This document shows positions 1-5,189 of a DNA stretch of 6,102 nt, piece after piece. Under the pieces are notes generated by a model that worked only from the letters and a program-made list of their open reading frames with translations, ran no database searches and was not told where the DNA came from. Made by a program: the position numbers and the translations under genes. The stretch spans positions 1 to 6,102 of the forward strand of contig CABUUG010000113.1 in the NCBI GenBank assembly GCA_902494605.1. Direction: 5' to 3'. Origin of the DNA: an uncultured Collinsella sp. (GTDB lineage Bacteria > Actinomycetota > Coriobacteriia > Coriobacteriales > Coriobacteriaceae). The first letter of the stretch is position 1. Each line of letters opens with the position of its first letter.

Positions 1-899
1 GAGGCGCCCGTAAAGACGGCATAGGCAGCGAGGGCCAGCACCAACAGTCCCCGCTGCAGCCCACGAGAGAGACGCGTCTTTTGCAGGGCGCTCTCAATCA
101 CAAACCCCACGATGGCAAGATGGCTGCCCGAAACGGCGATAAGATGTGCGGTGCCCGTTACCGAAAACCAATCGCCCGCCGGCTGGGCACGCAGCTCGGC
201 CGAACGACCGCAGACGACACCGGCTATGAGCGCACGCGCCGGGTCGGTCGCAGCCGCGATGGACGCAAGCAGCCCATTTCGCAGCCGAAGCAGCGGCCCC
301 GGAGAGCCCTCATCGACCGACACAATCCGAACGGCTTTAACCTTGCGCACCTCGCCTCGGAGCACGCGCGATCGTCCATACGCATCGTTCTCAAAACGTG
401 AAACGCGACCGATAACATGCACGTGCGCCCCGACCTTGAGCTCGAGGTCGCACGATAGGCGAACCATTGCCAAGTTCTTACCGTCCGCGCGTGCCTCGCA
501 GGTATAGGAATACACGTCGTCGTTTATGGATGGGTCACCCTGCACGACAAACTCAAGGCTGCTTGCCGCTCGACCGTCGAGCGCCTTCGAGGCGCTTAGC
601 ACGCCCACAGCCCACCACGCCGAGACGACCGCTCCCGCCACGAGACCGACGGACGCGGCATACAGCCACCGCTTCCAAGGGGCAAGCCGCGCACAAGATT
701 GAGCCAGCACAACGAATACCGCCGCCGTAACGGGAATGGCCCATAGCGGCCCGACCGCCGAAGCCCGCTCCCACAGCAGCGCATCGGCGGCCACGTTGAG
801 CACCAAGGCGCAGCTCATGCACATGCCGGCACACAGGGCCATCGTCCACGGCATCAGAGGCCGCGGAGGCATCACATGCTCGCGCTCGGTCGCACTCAT
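1..899 (-). CDS. comEC: ComEC DNA-uptake channel protein, N-terminal part (cut by window edge)
   Basis: ComEC forms the membrane channel that carries single-stranded DNA into the cytoplasm during natural transformation. The frame from ATG at 899 stays open for 299 codons to the window edge, so the C-terminal remainder (rest of the Competence domain and any metallo-beta-lactamase-like domain) is missing. Three hydrophobic segments (about residues 19-38, 52-70, 79-103) are followed by a soluble stretch (about 110-200) rich in beta-type sequence, matching the N-terminal DUF4131/OB-like region. The Competence domain begins near 220. Its signature is visible at 253-264 as LIAVSGSHLAIV, the family's ISGxH-type motif, followed by hydrophobic sequence and FTGA at the edge. 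The start overlaps the comEA stop as ATGA, implying translational coupling. No strong Shine-Dalgarno is seen, so a start a few codons further in (Met10, Met16) is possible. Identity is firm from motif and neighbour. Confidence 0.9.
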   Translation of the reverse strand, partial: MSATEREHVMPPRPLMPWTMALCAGMCMSCALVLNVAADALLWERASAVGPLWAIPVTAAVFVVLAQSCARLAPWKRWLYAASVGLVAGAVVSAWWAVGVLSASKALDGRAASSLEFVVQGDPSINDDVYSYTCEARADGKNLAMVRLSCDLELKVGAHVHVIGRVSRFENDAYGRSRVLRGEVRKVKAVRIVSVDEGSPGPLLRLRNGLLASIAAATDPARALIAGVVCGRSAELRAQPAGDWFSVTGTAHLIAVSGSHLAIVGFVIESALQKTRLSRGLQRGLLVLALAAYAVFTGA

Positions 900-1609
900 A
901 CGCAGATGGAATCTTTGATTTTGGCAAGCTTCTTCTCGCCGATTCCCGACACACGCATCAGATCGTCAACCGAGGCAAAAGCACCGTTCTTTGTCCGCTC
1001 ATCGATAATCGACTGGGCCATGGAGGGACCGATGCCAGAGAGCGTCTGCAGCTCTGCCGCGCTTGCCGTATTGATATTTACTAGGCCTGTTGCGCCACTC
1101 ACGCCCGATGATGCGGAAGCCCCACCATCAACACCAGCTTCCGCAATGGACGCCTGCTGCTCCCCTACCGTTGGAACGTGAATCTTCTGTCCATCGACGA
1201 CCTTAGATGCCCGATTGAGCCCCGTAACGTCTGCCTCGGGCGCCAGCCCGCCGGCGGCATCAATCGCCTGAGCCACCCGCGCGCCGTCCTTGAGACGATA
1301 TACACCGGGCGACACAACGGCGCCATCAACATCGACATAAACCTCTGCCGCGGCAGACGCCTTAGGCGAAGAGCCTTCGGATGTCTTTCCGCTCGAGGCA
1401 TCGCCGGATCCCGGCTCCACTAACGAACCCGAACCATCAGTGTGCTCAAACGACACACTGCCGGCACCGCCGCCAAGGTTCGCCATCGCCAGTCCACTCG
1501 CCATCGCAATGACGACCAGTATCGCCATCACCACTGCCTTATGACCGAGCAGCTTGTCCGCCAAGCGGTCCATCCGTTTGACCCGTTCGTGTTGTTCGCG
1601 CTGCGCCAT
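896..1609 (-). CDS. comEA: ComEA competence DNA-binding protein (SLBB + helix-hairpin-helix)
   Basis: ComEA is the membrane-anchored receptor that binds incoming double-stranded DNA and passes it to ComEC. The 237-residue protein has a short basic cytoplasmic N-terminus, one membrane segment (about 24-45), and a Ser/Gly/Glu-rich linker. An SLBB domain follows (about 88-150; YVDVDGAVVSPGVYRL), then a second flexible linker and a C-terminal tandem helix-hairpin-helix domain (about 176-235). The HhH part carries VNINTASAAELQTLSGIG and a second hairpin ending in SGIGEKKLAKI, the classic ComEA signature. The open frame extends 26 codons further upstream, but ATG at 1609 is preferred because GGGAGG sits 7 nt before it. 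The last bases overlap the comEC start (ATGA). The gene lies behind its own candidate promoter and downstream of the thiI terminator, so it is probably regulated separately from thiI. Function in this organism is inferred from the family. Confidence 0.95.
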   Translation of the reverse strand: MAQREQHERVKRMDRLADKLLGHKAVVMAILVVIAMASGLAMANLGGGAGSVSFEHTDGSGSLVEPGSGDASSGKTSEGSSPKASAAAEVYVDVDGAVVSPGVYRLKDGARVAQAIDAAGGLAPEADVTGLNRASKVVDGQKIHVPTVGEQQASIAEAGVDGGASASSGVSGATGLVNINTASAAELQTLSGIGPSMAQSIIDERTKNGAFASVDDLMRVSGIGEKKLAKIKDSICV

Positions 1610-1616
1610 AGCAAAA

Positions 1617-1622
1617 CCTCCC
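1617..1622 (-). promoter_or_regulatory. Shine-Dalgarno of comEA
   Basis: On the minus strand this reads GGGAGG, with 7 nt to the ATG at 1609. It decides the comEA start against the longer open frame that begins at 1687, where the extra 26 codons show no membrane or domain feature and overlap the candidate promoter. Confidence 0.85.
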
Positions 1623-1659
1623 AACAACATCGTGTCAGGAAAAGAGCCCTGCAACAGCC

Positions 1660-1687
1660 ATTCTCCAAAACCGGTTTTCGCGGTCAA
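1660..1687 (-). promoter_or_regulatory. Candidate comEA promoter with palindrome in the spacer
   Basis: Minus strand: -35 TTGACC (1682-1687), 16-nt spacer, -10 GAGAAT (1660-1665, 4 of 6 consensus bases). This would give a leader of roughly 45 nt before comEA. The spacer holds a perfect 12-bp palindrome, AAAACCGGTTTT (1667-1678), placed where a bound protein would block or reposition RNA polymerase. The hexamers are only moderately good, so the promoter is a by-eye call. Confidence 0.35.
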
Positions 1688-1707
1688 ACCAAAAGCCGAC
1701 CAAAACC
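1665..1707 (-). repeat. Cluster of GGTTTTGG-like boxes upstream of comEA
   Basis: Minus strand copies of GGTTTTGG lie at 1665-1672 and 1700-1707, with a variant GGCTTTTGG at 1689-1697. Starts are 24 and 11 nt apart. One copy forms half of the 12-bp palindrome and the others flank the candidate -35. Such clustering suggests binding sites, but the sequence is short and simple enough that chance is not excluded. Confidence 0.35.
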
Positions 1708-1779
1708 TTGCGAAATAATGTCCATTTATTCAGGCACACGTCAGCAAATGAACACTTAGCCGCAAAATGCCCAGATAGC

Positions 1780-1812
1780 AAAAGACCGACGATGCAGACG
1801 CATCGTCGGTCT
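1780..1812 (-). terminator. Intrinsic terminator after thiI
   Basis: Perfect 13-bp stem (1783-1795 paired with 1800-1812) with a 4-nt loop (1796-1799). On the minus strand it is followed by a short T run (TTTT counting the last stem base, then GC). It starts about 10 nt after the thiI stop at 1823-1825, closing the mihF-gmk-rpoZ-thiI unit. There is no T run on the plus-strand side, so it works in the minus direction only. The short U-tract is a weakness, balanced by the strong GC-rich stem. Confidence 0.8.
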
Positions 1813-1822
1813 ATGCACAAAA

Positions 1823-3067
1823 TTACTCGTGATCTTGGTAAATCTCACGCGGAGCAAGCTCCGAATGTTTACGTTTTAAGGTCTTAGGGGCCTTATACGT
1901 GTTGCTCTCGAAGTCGATGTACTCGGTCTGCTTGAGCAGGCGCTCGATCATCTCCTCGTGATCGAACAACTCCCAGGCCTCATGCACGGCATCAAGTTTA
2001 GCGTGCGTCTCGGGACGGCGCGGCATAAACAGCGTGCAGCAGTCGGGAGCGGCCTCAGTCGAGATATCGAACGTACCGATCTCCTCGGCGCGCGCGATGA
2101 TCTCCTGCTTGTCCGAACCGATGAGAGGACGGAACACGGGGATCTTCACGGCCTCGTTGACGGCCATGATGTTCTCAAGCGTTTGGGAGGCAACCTGCCC
2201 AAGCGATTCACCCGTAACGATGGCCTTGGCGCCCTCGATGTGTGCAATGCGCTCGGCAACCGAATACATAATGCGGCGATACATGATCACGCGCAGGTTG
2301 CTGGGACAGGTGACCGAAATCTCACGCTGGCAGTCGCCAAACGGCACCACGTACAGGCGGCCGATCTGGACACCCGGCTCAAGCGCACGGATGATGTCCT
2401 GCACCAAATACTCGCTCGTATCGGGCGTCTGCGGACGACCGGAGAAATGTACCGGCACGCACACCGCACCGCGACGCGCGAGCATCCAAGTCGCCACCGG
2501 AGAATCGATACCCGACGACAGCAGCGTCACGACCTTGCCGGCAGAACCCACCGGCAGACCGCCCACGCCGCGCTCGGAGCGCGCGTACACATAAACGCTA
2601 CCCTGAACCACCAGTACGTGCACCATGGCATCGGGGTCGTGCATTTGAACCTTTTTATCGGGGAAGGCCTCACACAGCACCTCGCCCACCTGACGATTGA
2701 TGTCAATCGAGGTGAGCTCATAGTCGGTATTGGAGCGCTTGGCATGCACCTTAAACGAATCGAAGGAACCAAACTCGCGCAGCGCCTTGACGGCGGCGGC
2801 ACAGTACTCCTGAGGGTCGCGATTGGTGTGATACGCCAAAGACACGCGAGCAACGCCGGGAACGGTGCGAATGACACGCGCCGCATCGTCGGCCTGATGC
2901 TCGTTAAAGGTCACGAGGATATAACCGGAAATTCGAGACACGGCATTCACGGAAAAGGCGGCCAAGGCCGCCTTGATGTTATCCATGAGGATATGCTCAA
3001 AATGTGCGCGGTTCTTACCCTTCAGTCCAACCTCGTGATAGTGGACCAGGCAGACGCGAGCCGCCAT
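1823..3067 (-). CDS. thiI: tRNA 4-thiouridine synthetase ThiI (tRNA uracil 4-sulfurtransferase)
   Basis: ThiI activates uridine 8 of tRNA with ATP and installs sulfur to make s4U. In some bacteria it also supplies sulfur for the thiamine thiazole. The 414-residue protein has an N-terminal ferredoxin-like region, a THUMP tRNA-binding domain (about 60-165) and a PP-loop ATPase domain (about 177-370). The PP-loop at 182-192 reads LLSSGIDSPVA, and TGESLGQVASQT (285-296) and PDCCTLFMPRRP (341-352) are further typical ThiI blocks. There is no C-terminal rhodanese domain, unlike the 482-residue E. coli protein. The length fits the short Bacillus-type form, which takes persulfide directly from a cysteine desulfurase. 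No desulfurase gene is in view. In the first PP-loop position the usual SGGxDS is SSGIDS. The ATG follows the rpoZ TAA with no gap, with only a weak upstream AAGG, so translation is probably coupled. Confidence 0.95.
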   Translation of the reverse strand: MAARVCLVHYHEVGLKGKNRAHFEHILMDNIKAALAAFSVNAVSRISGYILVTFNEHQADDAARVIRTVPGVARVSLAYHTNRDPQEYCAAAVKALREFGSFDSFKVHAKRSNTDYELTSIDINRQVGEVLCEAFPDKKVQMHDPDAMVHVLVVQGSVYVYARSERGVGGLPVGSAGKVVTLLSSGIDSPVATWMLARRGAVCVPVHFSGRPQTPDTSEYLVQDIIRALEPGVQIGRLYVVPFGDCQREISVTCPSNLRVIMYRRIMYSVAERIAHIEGAKAIVTGESLGQVASQTLENIMAVNEAVKIPVFRPLIGSDKQEIIARAEEIGTFDISTEAAPDCCTLFMPRRPETHAKLDAVHEAWELFDHEEMIERLLKQTEYIDFESNTYKAPKTLKRKHSELAPREIYQDHE

Positions 3068-3349
3068 TTAGGCTTCAGCAACCTTGTGGCCGAGCGCCTT
3101 CTCGTAACGGGCCTCGTCGTAAGAGATGTCGCCGTCGACAATCTCGTCCATAGCCATCGAGATGGTATCGGCACCGGAAAGCCCGATGGTGATGTCATCG
3201 ACATCCTGGACGGCAAGCACGCGGTTGTGCTGGCCACGCAGCATGCTGTTAATGTCGCAGGCGCGCTTGGAGGCAAGCGAAGCAAGCAGGAAGCGGTTGT
3301 GATCGGTCTTCTCCAGAAGATCGTCAATGCAAGGCTTTACAACGGACAC
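3068..3349 (-). CDS. rpoZ: RNA polymerase omega subunit
   Basis: Omega is the small RNA polymerase subunit that helps fold and retain beta-prime. The 93-residue product opens with KPCIDDLL (5-12) and carries NRFLL (18-22) and ASKRACDIN (26-34), the conserved omega N-terminal helices. The family's central motif appears later as SMAMDEIVDGDISY (64-77). A stretch of roughly 28 residues separates the two blocks, longer than in E. coli and more like actinobacterial omegas. GTG at 3349 is chosen because the conserved KPxID block begins four residues later. The end of gmk supplies AAAGGA and GAGG just upstream as ribosome binding sequence. It lies 5 nt after gmk and directly abuts thiI, within the mihF operon. 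Confidence 0.93.
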   Translation of the reverse strand: MSVVKPCIDDLLEKTDHNRFLLASLASKRACDINSMLRGQHNRVLAVQDVDDITIGLSGADTISMAMDEIVDGDISYDEARYEKALGHKVAEA

Positions 3350-3354
3350 GGACC

Positions 3355-3924
3355 TCAGATCCTTTCATGCATATCGAGAACGCGAACGAGCTCATCGGTC
3401 GCGCGGTCGAGATCGTCATTAACCACGACGTCGTCGTAGCGGTCGGCAAGGGCAAGCTCATCGGCGGCGTTTGCCATACGCAGCTCAATCGTCTCGGGCG
3501 TCTCGGTACCGCGACCGACTAGACGCTCGCGAAGCACCTCGAGCGAAGGCGGCTTGATAAAGATCAGCACGGCCTCGGGGAAACGCTCCTTCACCTGCAG
3601 GGCACCCTGGACATCGATCTCCAGAATCAGAGACGCGCCCGAGGCGAGCTTGGATGTGACCTCGCTCACCAACGTGCCGTAGCAGTTACCGTGGACCTCG
3701 GCCCACTCAACAAACTCACCGTTTGCCACGCGGCGGTCGAACTCCTCACGCGTCAGAAAAAAGTAGTTGACGCCGTCGACCTCACCTTTGCGTGGTGCTC
3801 GCGTGGTAGCCGAAACCGTCAGGCCCAGGTTCGAGCGGCGCTCGCGCACACGAGTGACGAGCGTACCCTTGCCTGCGCCTGACGGTCCAGAAATCACAAA
3901 GAGCTTGGAATCCTGAGCGCTCAC
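3355..3924 (-). CDS. gmk: Guanylate kinase
   Basis: Guanylate kinase phosphorylates GMP to GDP with ATP in the cytoplasm, an essential step in GTP and dGTP supply. The 189-residue protein has the P-loop GPSGAGKG at 13-20 and the GMP-binding lid block TTRAPRKGEVDGVNYFF at 40-56. It also shows HGNCYGT (78-84), the LEIDVQGA strand (101-108) and the late RxRGTET-type region (137-143) with the VVVNDDLD segment (167-173). It is slightly shorter than E. coli Gmk (207 residues), mainly at the C-terminus, with all core motifs present. The start is GTG at 3924, abutting the mihF TAA (TAAGTG). The motif spacing leaves little room for another start. No strong Shine-Dalgarno is visible, so expression likely depends on coupling to mihF. 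Order mihF-gmk-rpoZ is conserved in actinobacteria. Confidence 0.97.
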   Translation of the reverse strand: MSAQDSKLFVISGPSGAGKGTLVTRVRERRSNLGLTVSATTRAPRKGEVDGVNYFFLTREEFDRRVANGEFVEWAEVHGNCYGTLVSEVTSKLASGASLILEIDVQGALQVKERFPEAVLIFIKPPSLEVLRERLVGRGTETPETIELRMANAADELALADRYDDVVVNDDLDRATDELVRVLDMHERI

Positions 3925-4233
3925 TTATTTGGTCAGCTGCTCGAGGAGCTGCTCGCGCTGACGGACGCCGAGGCCCTGGACGCGACGGGTAGCGGAGATA
4001 CCGAGCTCCTCCATGATCTTGGCGGCCTTGGCCTTGCCATAACCAGGGAGAGACTCGATGAGGGTGGAAACCTTCATGCGGGAAGCGATGGGGTCATCGG
4101 AGTTGAGCACGGACTCGAGGGACTTCTCGCCCTTCTTGATCTGCTCGCGAAGCTCAGCGCGGGCGTGACGTGCGGCAGCAGCCTTCTCAAGAGCCTGCTT
4201 GCGCTGCTCATCGGTAAGCTGAGGGAGTGCCAT
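3925..4233 (-). CDS. mihF: Integration host factor, actinobacterial type (MihF)
   Basis: MihF is a small basic nucleoid-associated protein, unrelated in fold to the E. coli IHF heterodimer. It binds and bends DNA and was named from its role in mycobacteriophage L5 integration; in mycobacteria and Streptomyces (sIHF) it shapes the chromosome. The 102-residue product begins MALPQLTDEQ, almost identical to mycobacterial MihF. A long charged helix follows (about 8-45), then the helix-two-turn-helix region LPGYGKAKAAKIMEELGI (62-79), which contacts DNA, and TRRVQGLGVRQREQLL (82-97). The frame could start four codons earlier at TTG 4245, but ATG 4233 is preferred. It has GGAGG 5 nt upstream and matches the family N-terminus. 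It heads the mihF-gmk-rpoZ-thiI unit and is preceded by a long intergenic region, so its promoter probably drives all four genes. Confidence 0.95.
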   Translation of the reverse strand: MALPQLTDEQRKQALEKAAAARHARAELREQIKKGEKSLESVLNSDDPIASRMKVSTLIESLPGYGKAKAAKIMEELGISATRRVQGLGVRQREQLLEQLTK

Positions 4234-4238
4234 TCGTA

Positions 4239-4243
4239 CCTCC
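4239..4243 (-). promoter_or_regulatory. Shine-Dalgarno of mihF
   Basis: Minus strand GGAGG, 5 nt before ATG at 4233. It fixes the mihF start at the ATG; the alternative TTG at 4245 lies upstream of this site. Confidence 0.85.
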
Positions 4244-4271
4244 AAAAAGTTGGGTTATATCTGATTCAATA

Positions 4272-4310
4272 ATTGGCATTTTAGCACGTAGAACGTACAA
4301 AATGCCCAAT
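4272..4310. promoter_or_regulatory. Imperfect inverted repeat upstream of mihF with candidate promoters on both strands
   Basis: Arms 4272-4289 and 4293-4310 pair around AGA (4290-4292). Matches are ATT/AAT, GGCATTTT/AAAATGCC and ACGT/ACGT, with one mismatch and two single-base bulges. Minus strand: the left arm holds an extended -10, TGCTAAAAT (4278-4286), lacking a good -35, which could drive mihF about 45 nt upstream of its ATG. An alternative minus-strand pair, TTGCAC-17-TAACCT, lies just upstream at about 4322-4350. Plus strand: TTGGCA (4274-4279), 17 nt, TACAAA (4297-4302), matching consensus at 5 and 4 of 6 positions. The repeat is either an operator over a promoter or a leader hairpin. 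It lacks a U-tract on either strand, so it is not a standard terminator. Confidence 0.4.
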
Positions 4311-4369
4311 CGCGGCTCCATAGGTTAGACGATACCCGCAAAAAGTGCAATATACTGCGCCCAAAGTTA

Positions 4370-4427
4370 AGCCCCTGACCTGCGATTCCACACAAAGGAT
4401 GGGAAAGTTTACGCAGGCACAGGGGCT
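4370..4427. other. Long stem-loop between pyrF and mihF (terminator or structured RNA)
   Basis: Outer stem AGCCCCTG/CAGGGGCT (4370-4377 with 4420-4427), a small 1x2 internal loop, then CCTGCG/CGCAGG (4379-4384 with 4412-4417). A possible third stem is TTCC/GGAA (4386-4389 with 4402-4405), closing a 12-nt loop. On the plus strand it is followed by ATTTTGTG, a short T run. On the minus strand the following bases are TTAACTTTGG, a poor U-tract. It lies about 45 nt past the pyrF stop, so it may end the pyr operon. The better T run faces the plus strand, where no gene is present. The 27-nt apical part is large for a simple terminator. Function undecided. Confidence 0.45.
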
Positions 4428-4472
4428 ATTTTGTGCTAATGAGACCCAAAAGTGGTGACTTAGGGGAATCTT

Positions 4473-5189
4473 TTAGGCGACGTTTTCGACCAGCTCAGCG
4501 ACAATAGCGTCAAAGGCGGCAACCGGATCGTCGGCGCCGGTGATGGGACGGCCCACCACAATGTGGCTTGCGCCCCGCTCGATAGCCTGGGAAGGCGTCG
4601 CCACGCGGGACTGGTCACCTAAGGCGGCACCCACCGGACGCACACCCGGAGTCACGATCAGGGCATCAGGGCCCAGCAGCTCACGCATGTCGTGAGCCTC
4701 CATCGGCGAGCACACGATGCCATCGATGCCGTTGGCCTGAGCGAGCTTTGCCAGGCGGGCGGCCTCCTCGGCCACGGGCGACTCGACGCCGATCTCGCTC
4801 AAGGCATCCTGATTCATGCTCGTGAGCACGGTGATGGCGACGAGCTTGGCGCGGTCCTCGCGCGCCTCCTCGGCACCCTCGCGGCAGGCAGCGAGCATGG
4901 CGCCCGAACCCAAGCCGTGGACCGAAAGCAGGTCGGCACCGGCAAGCGAGGCCGAACGGGCGGCACCGCGAACCTGATGCGGAATATCATGGAACTTAAG
5001 GTCAAGGAAGACCTTAAAGCCCAGGTCCTTAAAGGTCTTGACGATCTCGGGGCCCTCAGCGTAATAGAGCGTCATGCCAACCTTGAGCCAGGCGGCATGG
5101 CCCGAAAGCTCGTGGGCGAGCTCGAGCGCACGCTCGCGGTCGCAGTCGAGAGCGACGATTACGCGGTCGCGGGCATCGGTCTCTAGCAT
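4473..5189 (-). CDS. pyrF: Orotidine 5'-phosphate decarboxylase (class 1)
   Basis: PyrF decarboxylates OMP to UMP, the last step of de novo pyrimidine synthesis. The 238-residue TIM barrel shows the catalytic charged network: D15 (VALDCD), K36 (WLKVG), and D63, K65 and D68 within the signature FLDLKFHDIP (61-70). Phosphate-binding loops are TPGVRP (180-185) and VVGRPIT (211-217, with R214). Length and motifs match the bacterial PyrF family closely, as opposed to the longer class 2 enzymes of many other actinobacteria. The ATG lies inside the end of pyrD (7-bp overlap, ATGCTAG), with AGGTG about 7 nt upstream, so the two are co-transcribed and probably coupled. It is the last gene of the pyr unit; the next gene, mihF, is about 240 nt away behind a stem-loop. 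Confidence 0.97.
   Translation of the reverse strand: MLETDARDRVIVALDCDRERALELAHELSGHAAWLKVGMTLYYAEGPEIVKTFKDLGFKVFLDLKFHDIPHQVRGAARSASLAGADLLSVHGLGSGAMLAACREGAEEAREDRAKLVAITVLTSMNQDALSEIGVESPVAEEAARLAKLAQANGIDGIVCSPMEAHDMRELLGPDALIVTPGVRPVGAALGDQSRVATPSQAIERGASHIVVGRPITGADDPVAAFDAIVAELVENVA

Noticed and set aside
553..954. Minus-strand open frame of 133 codons across the comEA-comEC junction
   Set aside because: The comEC frame from 899 runs open to the edge with membrane segments and the ComEC signature, and comEA ends in a complete HhH domain. This third frame has neither.
1610..1687. N-terminal extension of comEA to an ATG at 1687
   Set aside because: It overlaps the candidate promoter and palindrome, and a strong GGGAGG lies 7 nt before the internal ATG at 1609. 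The shorter form has a normal ComEA topology.
1635..1820. Minus-strand 61-codon open frame upstream of comEA
   Set aside because: It spans the thiI terminator and the comEA promoter region, has no good ribosome binding site that I can see, and the product resembles no known family.
1958..3439. Plus-strand open frame of 493 codons antisense to thiI, rpoZ and the end of gmk
   Set aside because: It crosses three well-supported minus-strand genes and its translation is rich in His, Arg, Gly and Asp with no recognisable motif. Long antisense frames are common opposite GC-rich coding DNA.
4349..4354. TATATT on the minus strand as the mihF -10
   Set aside because: The matching -35 position reads CAGGGG, inside the GC-rich stem, and it would leave a leader of over 100 nt. 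The closer candidates fit better.
4692..5186. Plus-strand open frame of 164 codons opposite pyrF
   Set aside because: It mirrors the third-position pattern of pyrF, has no domain I recognise and covers the catalytic region of a firmly identified gene.
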